From Acinetobacter radioresistens DSM 6976 = NBRC 102413 = CIP 103788 (lineage in GTDB: Bacteria > Pseudomonadota > Gammaproteobacteria > Pseudomonadales > Moraxellaceae): DNA of 64,000 bases. Positions 17,487 through 26,036 of the stretch are shown here, piece after piece. The first letter of the stretch is position 1. The number at the start of each line of letters is the position of its first letter. The notes under the pieces are model-generated. The model was not told the DNA's origin and ran no database searches. It saw only the letters and a list, made by a program, of their open reading frames with translations. The position numbers were made by a program, and so were the translations under genes. Where the stretch lies: contig NZ_AP019740.1 in NCBI RefSeq assembly GCF_006757745.1, positions 434,001-498,000 of the forward strand, given 5' to 3'.

Positions 17487-18269
17487 TTAGACTGCTCTAC
17501 GCCTTTCAATGAGTTTTCCAAAGAAAAGTCCAGCTTCGAAAAGTAGCCACATTGGAATAGCCAGCATAACCATGGAAATTGCATCTGGTGGAGTAACAAA
17601 CATGGCGATAAAAAAACACCCGACAATGATAAAACGTCTTTTCTCGACCAGTTGTTGTGTAGATACAACCCCAATCAAAATCAGAAGCAAAGTAATAATC
17701 GGAATTTCAAAAGTCAGTCCAAATACCAGAAACAGTTTTAAACAGAAAGCTAGGTAACTATTAATGTCTGTCATCGGTGCCACTGTTTCAGGTGACACAC
17801 TCATGAAGAAATGCAGAATTGAAGGCAGGGCAACAAAATAGGCAAATGCAATGCCGGCATAAAACAAGCTGATACTTCCTACCAATAAGGGCAGGGCTAA
17901 GGATTTTTCTTTTTCATATAGCGCCGGTTTTACAAATGTCCAGAGCTGATAAATGATAAAGGGCATGGCAATCATGAGGGCGATAAAGAAATTCAGCTTG
18001 AAGGGCGCCATGAACGTCGCGGTTACATCGGTCGCAATCATGGTTGACGAGCTGGGTAACTGGGCCCTTAGTGGTTCTGAAAGTAGCTGATAAGTCCGGT
18101 TTGCAAAAGGCAGCAGACAAAAAAATAGAGCAATTAGAATAGCAACAATTTTAAAAAGATGACGGCGCAAAATCATTAAGTGCCGGGTAATGGGCATCTC
18201 TTCAAGTTGGGTTTGTGACTGCTCATTTAATATTGGGCCTGGGAGCTGTGAAGGAGAAAGTTGACTCAT
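17487..18269 (-). CDS. tatC: Twin-arginine translocase subunit TatC
   Basis: TatC is the polytopic receptor that binds RR signal peptides and organises TatA for export of folded proteins. The 260-residue protein has six membrane helices and an N-terminal cytoplasmic segment with MPITRHLMILRRHLFK. The conserved FKLNFFIALMIAMPFIIYQLWTFVKPALYEKEK block and the later FGLTFEIPII segment identify it. Its start overlaps tatB by 4 nt. Confidence 0.97.
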   Translation of the reverse strand: MSQLSPSQLPGPILNEQSQTQLEEMPITRHLMILRRHLFKIVAILIALFFCLLPFANRTYQLLSEPLRAQLPSSSTMIATDVTATFMAPFKLNFFIALMIAMPFIIYQLWTFVKPALYEKEKSLALPLLVGSISLFYAGIAFAYFVALPSILHFFMSVSPETVAPMTDINSYLAFCLKLFLVFGLTFEIPIITLLLILIGVVSTQQLVEKRRFIIVGCFFIAMFVTPPDAISMVMLAIPMWLLFEAGLFFGKLIERRRAV

Positions 18270-18727
18270 ACAGCCACCTTGAGTTCAGGATAAGAAGACT
18301 GTACAGGGCTTTCTGGCTGTTCAGTAATTTGGCAAAAGCAGGCCGGCCGTTCTGGTTGACGAGTCAGGACCAGAGACGGGGCTTGCTCAATAAAAAAGTA
18401 CTGCGTGGATAAATTTTTATTATGAGTATTTGCATGTTCTTGTAGAGCGTTATCTGCAAAGTTTTTGTGTTGTTGTAGTTCATGCATCTGGGCTTGCATT
18501 TTCTGTTCCAGCTCTTGAATACGGGCCATTTCCTGCTGCATCTGCTCACGGAGTTCTGAAAGGCGCAATTCACGGTCCAGATCAGCCTGTACATTACTGA
18601 CCATACGTTTGATCTTGCCATACCACCTGCCAGCAAAGCGTGCTGCCTCTGGTAACTTTTCCGGCCCAAGCACCAATAAAGCAATGATGCCAAAAGCCAG
18701 CAGCTCAGTCATACCAATATTGAGCAT
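18266..18727 (-). CDS. tatB: Twin-arginine translocase subunit TatB
   Basis: TatB forms the receptor complex with TatC. The 153-residue protein has one N-terminal membrane helix (MLNIGMTELLAFGIIALLVL) with the TatB glutamate at residue 8, followed by GPEKLPEAARFAGRW. A long amphipathic and coiled-coil segment rich in Glu/Gln (about 35-95) comes next. The tail beyond residue 100 is variable. It lies between tatA and tatC with 10-bp and -4-bp spacing. Confidence 0.95.
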   Translation of the reverse strand: MLNIGMTELLAFGIIALLVLGPEKLPEAARFAGRWYGKIKRMVSNVQADLDRELRLSELREQMQQEMARIQELEQKMQAQMHELQQHKNFADNALQEHANTHNKNLSTQYFFIEQAPSLVLTRQPERPACFCQITEQPESPVQSSYPELKVAV

Positions 18728-18737
18728 GAAAAATACC

Positions 18738-18962
18738 CTAGTGTTTTACGGTTGAATTTGTGTCAGCACTAACATTCTGGTGTTCAATAGTGCGCGGTTC
18801 CTGAAGGGCTACAGTTTGCTGCTCATCTTCGCGAATAGATTTTTTAAAGTCTTTAACTACACCACCTACATCTTTACCTAAATTTTTAAGTTTTGACGTG
18901 CCGAACAGCAAGATAACGACAATTGCAAAAATGACCACATGCCAAATAGATAGTCCAGCCAT
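18738..18962 (-). CDS. tatA: Twin-arginine translocase subunit TatA
   Basis: TatA oligomerises to form the export passage. The frame is open further upstream, but the ATG at 18962 gives the canonical start [44 protein letters not shown], the standard amphipathic helix, follows. AGGAGAA precedes this ATG. The 74-residue protein heads tatABC. Confidence 0.96.
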   Translation of the reverse strand: MAGLSIWHVVIFAIVVILLFGTSKLKNLGKDVGGVVKDFKKSIREDEQQTVALQEPRTIEHQNVSADTNSTVKH

Positions 18963-19114
18963 AGAAAATTCTCCTGTTTTAACTAGAAGATATCTCAACA
19001 GGTCTGTATGACAGCCTTGTGACTTATATATTGCAGTTTAAAGACAGCCTGCCATTTAGAGCATTTAATTAATGTTAGTGCTACCATAGCGCCACAACAC
19101 CAGAGGAAAACCAC

Positions 19115-19990
19115 GTGGCATTGCTTTTACCCCTCTTTGCATTTTTATGTGGTCTGGGACTGGCGACAACTGCATATGCCTCTGCATTAAAAACTATGCT
19201 CGCAACCCTGCTGGCACGAGTATTTATACCCGCTGTCATTATTTATAATATGGTGTTTTATCAGGCAGGCAGCCTTAGCCTGATGATATTTAGTTTTATT
19301 GTCGCGGTAATTCTATTTTATTTTTTCTGGCTCATTTCTCAAGACAAGCTCCAGTCTTTATGTTTTAGCTATGTAAATATGGCTTGGCTCGGTTTTCCTT
19401 TTGCGATTGCTTTATTTGGGCCTGAAATCAGTGCACCAATGGTAGCTTTATATATTGGCGGTTCAATTTTTGGCAACATCTGGGCAGTGACTGCGGTCAG
19501 TTCGGAGCAGCAGTCCTGGAAGAGTATTTTGCAAAAAGTGCTTCAATCACCACCAGTAATTGCCCTGACTATTGCTATATTGTGCCGCTTATTCGGTTTT
19601 CAGTATATGCCTGAGCATAAATGGATTGATATGCTTTACGGTCTGGCCAAAATCGGTATGAGCTTTGCGGGGATGTGCGTGCTAGGCATGTGGCTGCGCC
19701 GGACGAAAGTTCAGCTAGACGATATAACTTATAGTTTAAAACTGGCTGTACTTAAACTGTGCTGTGGACTGGTTTTATGTAGTCTGACTTATTTTTTTAT
19801 TTCTATTCCACATATCGGGCAGTATATAGGAGTCATGTTTCTACTGTTCTGTTTGCCGCCGGCGGCAAATATTGTGGCGCTAGAAACTCATTATCAGGGT
19901 ACTGGAATCTCTGCCAAGTATATTGCTTCAGGTACTATGGTGAGCTGCGCAATTATTCTGATTTATGGTCTGCTACTACACATCGTTTAA
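19115..19990 (+). CDS. AEC family transporter
   Basis: The 291-residue protein has about ten membrane helices and the auxin-efflux-carrier family layout: an inverted repeat of five-helix units with kinks such as VFIPAVIIYNMVF and CLPPAANIVAL. Bacterial members export malonate or other organic acids, or are uncharacterised, so the substrate is unknown. Translation begins at GTG with GAGGA eight bases upstream. It is divergent from tatA with no other partner. Confidence 0.85.
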   Translation: MALLLPLFAFLCGLGLATTAYASALKTMLATLLARVFIPAVIIYNMVFYQAGSLSLMIFSFIVAVILFYFFWLISQDKLQSLCFSYVNMAWLGFPFAIALFGPEISAPMVALYIGGSIFGNIWAVTAVSSEQQSWKSILQKVLQSPPVIALTIAILCRLFGFQYMPEHKWIDMLYGLAKIGMSFAGMCVLGMWLRRTKVQLDDITYSLKLAVLKLCCGLVLCSLTYFFISIPHIGQYIGVMFLLFCLPPAANIVALETHYQGTGISAKYIASGTMVSCAIILIYGLLLHIV

Positions 19991-20020
19991 AGTTCCTTTC
20001 TTAAAGAAAAGGAACTTTTC
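19989..20020 (+). terminator. Terminator of the AEC transporter gene
   Basis: AAAGTTCCTTT and AAAGGAACTTT form an 11-bp stem that begins in the stop codon and ends in a short T-run. Confidence 0.7.
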
Positions 20021-20048
20021 ACCCTTTAAAACGAATTTAAACTGTGGC

Positions 20049-20681
20049 TTATTGATGATTCTGCAAACTTCGTTGAAATAGCTGCATGGCCTGCCCGCGA
20101 TGACTGATTTTATTTTTCTCTTCTTTTGGCAGCTCGGCACTGGACAGGCCAAGTTCTGGTAACCAGAACAGGGGATCATAACCAAAGCCATGTTCACCAC
20201 GTGGTTTTTCCAGAATCTCTCCTTGCCACACGCCCTCAAAAATTTGCGGTAGCGGATCTTCAGCATGTTGTACTAAGGCCAAAACACAGACAAACATGGC
20301 TTCAACCGGTTCTCCGGGTCTTCGCAGAGATTTTAATTCTTCCAGTAAGCGAGCATTATTGGCTGCATCATTCCCATGTTCTCCAGCATAGCGAGCCGAG
20401 TAGATACCGGGTGCTCCATTTAAAATCGGGACACAAATCCCCGAATCATCGGCAATCGCCGGTTTGCCAGAAATACGTGCAGCATGACGGGCCTTAATAA
20501 TGGCATTTTCAACAAAGCTCAACCCGTCTTCAATTGCATCAGCAATATTTAGCTGACCTTGAGGAATGACCTCAACTGGAAGTGCCAGCTGTTCAAACAG
20601 TTTTTCAAACTCGGCAATTTTCCCTTTGTTGTTACTGGCCAGAACCAGACTTTCCTGAGATAACCATGTATTTGCAGACAT
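20049..20681 (-). CDS. rdgB: XTP/dITP pyrophosphatase
   Basis: RdgB cleans the nucleotide pool by hydrolysing dITP, XTP and dHAPTP to monophosphates. The 210-residue protein has the substrate loop LASNNKGKIAEFEKLF (about 13-28), IADDSGICVPILNGAPGIYSARYAG (about 76-100) and the C-terminal FGYDPLFWLPE and SHRGQA motifs. It lies downstream of the Sel1/metW/metX genes but is set apart by a terminator. Confidence 0.96.
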   Translation of the reverse strand: MSANTWLSQESLVLASNNKGKIAEFEKLFEQLALPVEVIPQGQLNIADAIEDGLSFVENAIIKARHAARISGKPAIADDSGICVPILNGAPGIYSARYAGEHGNDAANNARLLEELKSLRRPGEPVEAMFVCVLALVQHAEDPLPQIFEGVWQGEILEKPRGEHGFGYDPLFWLPELGLSSAELPKEEKNKISHRGQAMQLFQRSLQNHQ

Positions 20682-20752
20682 TTTATTGTGCTCGTCACTT
20701 TAAGAAACAGTTTAAATATTTTACCTCAAATCGAATGCTTTATTGAGACCAT

Positions 20753-20776
20753 AAAAAAGCGCCCGAAGGCGCCTTA
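20753..20776 (-). terminator. Terminator of the Sel1-repeat gene
   Basis: The minus strand reads AAGGCGCC-TTCG-GGCGCTTTTTT, a UUCG-capped GC hairpin with a T-run, placed after the stop at 20792. Confidence 0.85.
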
Positions 20777-20791
20777 AATACAAGCTTCAAA

Positions 20792-21382
20792 TTATTGGGC
20801 CTGAATCCATTTGTCTGCACGGTCACGTGCCATACGAATCTGTTCCTGGGTAAGGTTAGCTGCCAGTGCAGTTTTCTTGCCCTCAGACAGATTAATAACT
20901 TTAGTGTCGAGCATACCGTCGCGGGTAGACAGTTCATACCACTGATAAGCACCTACATAGTTCTTTTTCTGCTCTTCCATCATTGCCAGGTTAAAGCTGG
21001 CACGGTTGTCACCGCTGCTGGCGGCTTTTTCAAAATAACGGCGAGCCAGAATCTCATCTTTTTTTACGCCGATCCCGTCTGCATACATCCGGCCCACATT
21101 CAGTTGGGCAGCAGACAAACCTTGGTCAGCGGCAGCTTTAAACCAGGCAAATGCCTGCTTTTCATCCTTTTGAATATCTTTACCGTACTGGTAATGGGTG
21201 GCTAAATAGAACTGGGCACCTGGCTGGCCTGCTTTTGCAGCTTTAACCAGATCATTGATCCCCATAGTTGAATAACGCGCTGCCTGGGCTGCTGTAGATT
21301 GTTGTTGTGGAATATAGTCAGCATGCGCCTGGATAGTTAAAAGTCCAAATACCAATGTGCCAATTAAGGTCGTTTTTTTCAT
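20792..21382 (-). CDS. Periplasmic Sel1/TPR repeat protein
   Basis: The 196-residue precursor has a cleavable signal peptide (MKKTTLIGTLVFGLLTIQAHA). Three or so Sel1-like repeats follow at about 50-155 (GAQFYLATHYQYGKDIQKDEK, AQLNVGRMYADGIGVKKDE, ASFNLAMMEEQKKNY). Such repeats bind peptides or partner proteins; no specific function is evident. Its ATG overlaps the metW stop as ATGA, so it is co-translated with metX-metW and ends their operon. Confidence 0.85.
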   Translation of the reverse strand: MKKTTLIGTLVFGLLTIQAHADYIPQQQSTAAQAARYSTMGINDLVKAAKAGQPGAQFYLATHYQYGKDIQKDEKQAFAWFKAAADQGLSAAQLNVGRMYADGIGVKKDEILARRYFEKAASSGDNRASFNLAMMEEQKKNYVGAYQWYELSTRDGMLDTKVINLSEGKKTALAANLTQEQIRMARDRADKWIQAQ

Positions 21383-21972
21383 AGAGCGCTCACTCGATAA
21401 ATAGCGACTTCACCAAACAGATTCGGAACATGTTTACTCAGTAAACTACCTTGCTGATTCCCATTCACGGCGAGTCGGTTAATAATTTGGATATCATTTT
21501 CCGCGCATAAAGCTTCAAAATCGCGGAACGTACATAAATGAATGTTTGGGGTGTTATACCACATATAGGGTAGAGCATCCGAAACAGGCATTTTCCCTTT
21601 AAGAGCCAGAAAAGAACGGGTTTTCCAGTGGGCGAAGTTCGGGAAAGTAATAATAGCCTGTTTCCCTACACGCACCATGTCACGAAGTAACACATCTGGT
21701 GCATCCACCGCCTGTAAAGCCTGTGCCATGACTACATAGTCAAAAGACTGATCATCAAAACGGCTCAAACCCAGGTTCAAATCCTGCTGGATAATATTTA
21801 ACCCGCGACTGATGGCAATTGCAATCTTTTCTTGATCAATTTCTAGTCCATAGGCCTGAATTTGATGCCGGCGGCTCATATGGGCGAGTAATTCTCCATC
21901 CCCACAGCCAAGATCAAGGACTTTAGAGCCTGGTTTGATCCAACGTTCTGCCAGCTGCTGATCAATACGCAT
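21379..21972 (-). CDS. metW: Methionine biosynthesis protein MetW
   Basis: The 197-residue SAM-binding fold protein has the motif VLDLGCGDGELLAHM and the family's later FPNFAHWKTRSFLALKGKMPVSDALPYMWYNTPNIHLCT block. MetW pairs with MetX-type acyltransferases. In several proteobacteria MetX needs MetW for full activity, so the one-base overlap with metX fits a complex. Whether it methylates anything is unknown. Confidence 0.95.
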   Translation of the reverse strand: MRIDQQLAERWIKPGSKVLDLGCGDGELLAHMSRRHQIQAYGLEIDQEKIAIAISRGLNIIQQDLNLGLSRFDDQSFDYVVMAQALQAVDAPDVLLRDMVRVGKQAIITFPNFAHWKTRSFLALKGKMPVSDALPYMWYNTPNIHLCTFRDFEALCAENDIQIINRLAVNGNQQGSLLSKHVPNLFGEVAIYRVSAL

Positions 21973-23132
21973 TATACCGTCTCCTTCGGGGTGGACTTCA
22001 GGTGTTCTTCGCCACCAAGAAAAGCACGCAAGGTTTTTACATAAAGCGGAATCGGGAACAAGAACGAGTCATGGCCCTGTTCAGCGTCAATATCCAGATA
22101 ACTGACCGGTTTATGATTCGTAATCAGAGCTTCTACAATTTCTTGTGAACGCTTTGGAGTAAAACGCCAGTCTGTAGTAAAGGAAATGACCAGAAAACGG
22201 CATTTGGTCTGGCTCATGGCCCGGGTTAGGGACTCTTCATATTCACGGGCGGGATCAAAGTAATCCAGAGCTTTGGTCATGATCAGATAAGTATTGGCAT
22301 CAAAATTACGGCTAAACTGTTCACCCTGATAACGCAGATAGCTTTCAACCTGAAACTCGACATCAAAACCATACATGAATTTTCCGGACTTCAAGTCACG
22401 GCCGAATTTTTGCATCATGGCTTCTTGCGAAAGGTAGGTAATATGGCCGACCATACGCGCTAAAATCAGACCGCGTTTTGGATAACTGTCGTGTTCCAGA
22501 TAGCGCCCATGATGGAAATCCGGATCAGAGAGAATAGACTGGCGTGCGACCTCATTAAAAGCAATATTCTGTGCAGATAGTTTAGGTGCACTGGCAATCA
22601 CCACACAATTCTTCAAGCGGTCCGGATAATCTACTGACCACTGTAGTGCCTGCATGCCGCCGAGTGATCCACCCACAATTGCGTACCACACATCAATTCC
22701 TAACCGGTCTGACAGGAGTGCCTGGGTTTTTACCCAGTCACGTACAGTGACCAGTGGAAAATCCGGACCATAGGGCAGGTTATCATTATCAGGGTTAGGG
22801 GAGGTTGGACCGGTTGAGCCATGGCAGCCCCCAATATTATTCAGGGCCACTACAAAAAACTTGTTGGTATCAATGGCCTTGCCAGGCCCAATACAGGCAT
22901 CCCACCAGCCCGGTTTTTTATCATCTTCATGATGATAACCTGCGGCATGATGATGACCAGATAATGCATGGCAAAGCAGAATCGCATTGGACTTGTCTTG
23001 GCTCAAGGTACCATAAGTTTCAACCATCAAGTCAAAACGGGGCAGAATACGTCCACATTCTAGTTCGAGTGGTTCTTCAAATTGAAACTTTTGCGGGGTG
23101 ACCAGGCCCACTGAGTCGCTTGGAAAAGACAC
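21972..23132 (-). CDS. metX: Homoserine O-acyltransferase
   Basis: MetX acylates homoserine for methionine synthesis. The 386-residue alpha/beta hydrolase has the nucleophile motif [13 protein letters not shown], the oxyanion-side [15 protein letters not shown] and a C-terminal His in [13 protein letters not shown] place the start at the GTG at 23132 ([17 protein letters not shown]). The upstream extension to 23183 would be translated from inside the leuA terminator and does not look like MetX. Sequence alone does not settle acetyl versus succinyl donor; MetW-linked proteins are often succinyltransferases. Confidence 0.93.
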   Translation of the reverse strand: MSFPSDSVGLVTPQKFQFEEPLELECGRILPRFDLMVETYGTLSQDKSNAILLCHALSGHHHAAGYHHEDDKKPGWWDACIGPGKAIDTNKFFVVALNNIGGCHGSTGPTSPNPDNDNLPYGPDFPLVTVRDWVKTQALLSDRLGIDVWYAIVGGSLGGMQALQWSVDYPDRLKNCVVIASAPKLSAQNIAFNEVARQSILSDPDFHHGRYLEHDSYPKRGLILARMVGHITYLSQEAMMQKFGRDLKSGKFMYGFDVEFQVESYLRYQGEQFSRNFDANTYLIMTKALDYFDPAREYEESLTRAMSQTKCRFLVISFTTDWRFTPKRSQEIVEALITNHKPVSYLDIDAEQGHDSFLFPIPLYVKTLRAFLGGEEHLKSTPKETV

Positions 23133-23167
23133 GGGAATGGTTCGCCTTAAATCTTTAAAAATGAATA

Positions 23168-23200
23168 ATAAAAAGGATACCAAGCTCAGGGTATCCTTTC
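23168..23200 (-). terminator. Terminator of leuA
   Basis: On the minus strand AAAGGATACC and GGTATCCTTT pair around an 8-nt loop, followed by a T-rich tail. It lies between the leuA stop and the metX GTG start. Confidence 0.85.
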
Positions 23201-23215
23201 AAAAGGAATTGTATA

Positions 23216-24913
23216 TTAAATCGCGGCAGCAATGACCTGTTCAGGGTGTAATACGCCCTGATCAATCAGGCGGTTAGTACAGGCAAGGATGGCCTCAATT
23301 GAAGAGGTTACGATATTGTCGTGTACGCCGGCACCAAAAGCATTTTTACCCGAACCTTTGACTTGCAGTTCGACCAGTGCCAGTGCTTTTGCATTAGCAC
23401 CTGAACCAATACTGCGTTCTTCATAGTTCAATACATCAATCGGCAGTTGCAAGGCATCCAGAATAGCCGAAATTGGCCCATTGCCTTCTCCACGGATCTG
23501 TTGCTTCTGGCCATTCATGGTCACTTCAAGTTCAATGACCTGATTACCATTATGGTCGGAAAGCTTATAGTTCTGTGCAATGTAGTGAGTATTTTTAGCT
23601 TCGACATAGGTCTGCTTGAACAGTGACCAGATTTCCTGGGCAGTAATCTCGGTTGCGGTCGCATCTGTGTGCTCTTGTACTACTTGTGAGAATTCAATCT
23701 GCAAGCGACGTGGCAATACAACGTTATAGTTAGATTCAAGCAAATAGGCGATACCACCCTTACCTGACTGTGAGTTGACGCGAATTACTGCATCATAATC
23801 ACGGTCCAGATCTTTGGGATCAATTGGCAAATAAGGCATATCCCAGATTTCTTCATTTTTCTGGAATTCAAAACCTTTCTTGATGGCATCTTGGTGCGAG
23901 CCAGAAAATGCAGTAAAGACCAGATCACCTGCGTATGGATGGCGCGGGTGTACAGGCAAACCGGTACATTCTTCAACTGTAGCAATTATTTCATTAATAT
24001 TGGAAAAATCCAGGTTTGGTGCCACACCTTGAGTGTACATATTCAGGGCAATTGCTGCGACATCAACATTACCAGTCCGTTCGCCATTACCAAATACGCA
24101 GCCTTCCACACGGTCTGCACCTGCCATAATGGCCAGTTCTGAGGCAGCAATACCGCAGCCCCGGTCATTGTGGCAATGAACTGAAATAATTACGCCATCA
24201 CGACGTTCAATATTGCGGTGCATCCATTCGATCTGGTCTGCATAAACATTTGGCGTAGAAACTTCTACAGTAGCTGGCAAGTTTAAAATAACCTTATTTT
24301 CCGGAGAGGCTTCCCAGATTTCAGTTACAGCATCACAAACGTCTTTGGCAACCTCAAGCTCGGTTGCAGAGAAACATTCAGGGCTGTACTGAAAAATAAA
24401 ATCAGTTTCAGGATACTGCGCTGCATATTCTTTCACTTTTTGTGCTGCATTAATCGCTAACTGCTTGGCACCATTGATATCTACATTTAATACCTTGTTA
24501 CGGAAAGTCGGTGAGTTGGCATTATAGATATGCACAATCGCGCGTTTGGCACCTTCCAGCGCTTCAAAAGTGCGTTGAATCAAGTGGTCACGTGCCTGAA
24601 CCAGAACCTCGATATAGACATCATCTGGAATATGATTTTCTTCAATCAGCTTACGGGTAAAGTCAAAATCAATCTGTGAAGCAGATGGAAAACCAATCTC
24701 AATATGTTTAAAACCGATCTTTATCAGCATCTGGAACATCTTGAATTTCTGTTCAAGATCCATCGGTTCAAAAATGGCCTGATTACCATCACGCAGGTCA
24801 GTACTCATCCAGATAGGCGCTTGATTGATTTCTTTATTTGGCCACTGGCGGTCTGGTAAATCGACACGCTGATACATACGACGGTATTTTTTACTTGGGT
24901 CAGCCAACATCAT
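23216..24913 (-). CDS. leuA: 2-isopropylmalate synthase
   Basis: LeuA condenses acetyl-CoA with 2-oxoisovalerate, the committed step of leucine synthesis. The 565-residue protein is the long actinobacterial/gamma type. The catalytic TIM barrel starts with [15 protein letters not shown] and carries the [16 protein letters not shown] metal motif and [15 protein letters not shown]-terminal regulatory domain for leucine feedback covers about 430-565. GGAG lies seven bases before the first of two adjacent ATGs. The 219-nt leader contains a Leu-rich mini-ORF, so expression is probably set by leucine-tRNA-sensitive attenuation. Confidence 0.96.
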   Translation of the reverse strand: MMLADPSKKYRRMYQRVDLPDRQWPNKEINQAPIWMSTDLRDGNQAIFEPMDLEQKFKMFQMLIKIGFKHIEIGFPSASQIDFDFTRKLIEENHIPDDVYIEVLVQARDHLIQRTFEALEGAKRAIVHIYNANSPTFRNKVLNVDINGAKQLAINAAQKVKEYAAQYPETDFIFQYSPECFSATELEVAKDVCDAVTEIWEASPENKVILNLPATVEVSTPNVYADQIEWMHRNIERRDGVIISVHCHNDRGCGIAASELAIMAGADRVEGCVFGNGERTGNVDVAAIALNMYTQGVAPNLDFSNINEIIATVEECTGLPVHPRHPYAGDLVFTAFSGSHQDAIKKGFEFQKNEEIWDMPYLPIDPKDLDRDYDAVIRVNSQSGKGGIAYLLESNYNVVLPRRLQIEFSQVVQEHTDATATEITAQEIWSLFKQTYVEAKNTHYIAQNYKLSDHNGNQVIELEVTMNGQKQQIRGEGNGPISAILDALQLPIDVLNYEERSIGSGANAKALALVELQVKGSGKNAFGAGVHDNIVTSSIEAILACTNRLIDQGVLHPEQVIAAAI

Positions 24914-25045
24914 GAGGGAACTCCTTATGTAGCAAGGTGGCTCGGATCGAATTTAAGCGCAACGTACTACTTTTATATTAACTATATTTTGTCAAACTAT
25001 TTAAAATTTCAAGGTATCTTTTAGCCTTATACAGGCAGGTATATA

Positions 25046-25132
25046 TTATGCGCGCGCGAGGCGCAGCATCAGGGGCAAGCTCAGGAGGGAGCCTGTAGGG
25101 AGGAGGGCGAGAATATTCGGGTATATATTCAT
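25046..25132 (-). CDS. leuL: Leucine-rich leader peptide upstream of leuA
   Basis: This 28-codon ORF was missed by length cut-offs. Nine of its residues are leucine (positions 8, 10, 11, 16, 17, 19, 21, 23, 25), five encoded by CTC, a codon used sparingly in the neighbouring genes. It begins MNIYPNILALLPTG and ends RLARA. The GC-rich stretch stands out in AT-rich surroundings and can fold into hairpins. It lies 132 nt before leuA, behind a TTGACA promoter. The layout matches amino-acid attenuation leaders. There is no normal ribosome site (only AAGGG two bases from the ATG), because the predicted transcript starts at or just before the ATG. The symbol is by analogy with enteric leuL. Confidence 0.8.
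   Translation of the reverse strand: MNIYPNILALLPTGSLLSLPLMLRLARA
25076..25095 (-). promoter_or_regulatory. Hairpin inside the leuL leader
   Basis: On the minus strand CAGGCUC pairs with GAGCUUG (one G-U) across a 6-nt loop, inside the leucine-codon run. Further GC pairing is possible at 25048-25070. I see no downstream GC hairpin with a U-run, so the terminator step of attenuation is not obvious. Confidence 0.5.
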
Positions 25133-25139
25133 GCCCTTA

Positions 25140-25168
25140 AAATTACGTGATAAAAAATAAGCTGTCAA
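25140..25168 (-). promoter_or_regulatory. Promoter of the leuL-leuA transcript
   Basis: Consensus TTGACA (25168-25163), a 17-nt spacer and TAATTT (25145-25140). The expected start falls at about 25134-25132, at the first base of the leuL ATG. Confidence 0.7.
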
Positions 25169-25250
25169 TCGTTATCTGTAAAATAATCAGACAACTATAA
25201 TTAATAGAAAAAGCCTATTAAAATAACAGTTTATTTTTTCTTTAACTGTC

Positions 25251-25943
25251 TTAAAGCTCTGCCCATTTACGCATCAGGTTGTGATACAGATTTGTGAGCT
25301 TGATAACCTCCTGATGCTGGTCACCCAGCTGCATGCGCAGGTTTTGTATAGTCTGGTCCAGATTAAACAGCATATGACGTTCTGCATCATCACGTACCAT
25401 ACTTTGTACCCAGAAAAATGAAGCAATCCGGCAGCCTTGGGTGACTGGTGTGACTTCATGCAGACTGGTTGAAGGGTAGAGAATCATGTCTCCGGCTGGC
25501 AGCTTGACTTCGTGATAACCATAAGTATCTTCTACCACCAATTCACCTCCTACATACTCTTCCGGCTCACTTAAAAATACAGTACAGGACAGATCGGTCC
25601 GTAACCGCTCATTGGTCCCACGGATACGGCGGATAGAGTTGTCGACATGAAAACCGAATGCCTCATTATTTTCATAGCGATTGAATAACGGAGGAATGAT
25701 ATCAAGAGGAATGGCGGCCGATAAAAATAATGGGTGCTGGCCTAAAGATTCTAAAATAATTGTACTTAAATGATGAGTAAGAGGATGGTCTTCTGGAAGC
25801 TGCTGATTTTGTTTGACCGTGGCTGACAGCGTCCCTGCGGTGACTTTGCCATTGACCCACTCAATTTTAGCCATTTCTTCCCGAAAATGCTGGACCTGGG
25901 TTTGAGTTAATACATGAGGAATATGATGGATCACGGCTTTCAC
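25251..25943 (-). CDS. piuC: PKHD-type Fe(II)/2-oxoglutarate hydroxylase (PiuC-like)
   Basis: The 230-residue protein is a prolyl-4-hydroxylase-like dioxygenase with metal ligands H99-V-D101 and H162 and the 2-oxoglutarate-binding R172. The blocks [31 protein letters not shown] and [16 protein letters not shown] are typical of YbiX/PiuC. Such genes sit beside catecholate siderophore receptors, as here, and are iron-repressed elsewhere; the hydroxylated substrate is unknown. Translation starts at GTG. Two hairpins lie between it and the receptor gene. Confidence 0.9.
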   Translation of the reverse strand: MKAVIHHIPHVLTQTQVQHFREEMAKIEWVNGKVTAGTLSATVKQNQQLPEDHPLTHHLSTIILESLGQHPLFLSAAIPLDIIPPLFNRYENNEAFGFHVDNSIRRIRGTNERLRTDLSCTVFLSEPEEYVGGELVVEDTYGYHEVKLPAGDMILYPSTSLHEVTPVTQGCRIASFFWVQSMVRDDAERHMLFNLDQTIQNLRMQLGDQHQEVIKLTNLYHNLMRKWAEL

Positions 25944-25966
25944 CTGTCTTAGTAAAATATGGATAT

Positions 25967-26026
25967 AAAAATAGCCCCTATATAGAGGCTATTTTAAGCT
26001 AAAAACCATAAAAATATTATGGTTTT
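25967..26026 (-). terminator. Two successive hairpins between receptor and piuC
   Basis: AAAATAGCC/GGCTATTTT (25968-25995) followed on the minus strand by a T-rich tail, and AAAACCATAA/TTATGGTTTT (26002-26026). They may act as a leaky terminator that lowers piuC expression relative to the receptor. Confidence 0.6.
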
Positions 26027-26036
26027 CGGCACAAGA

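Noticed and set aside
20795..21205. 136-codon plus-strand ORF opposite the Sel1 gene
   Set aside because: It is a shadow of the signal-peptide/Sel1 gene with no independent support.
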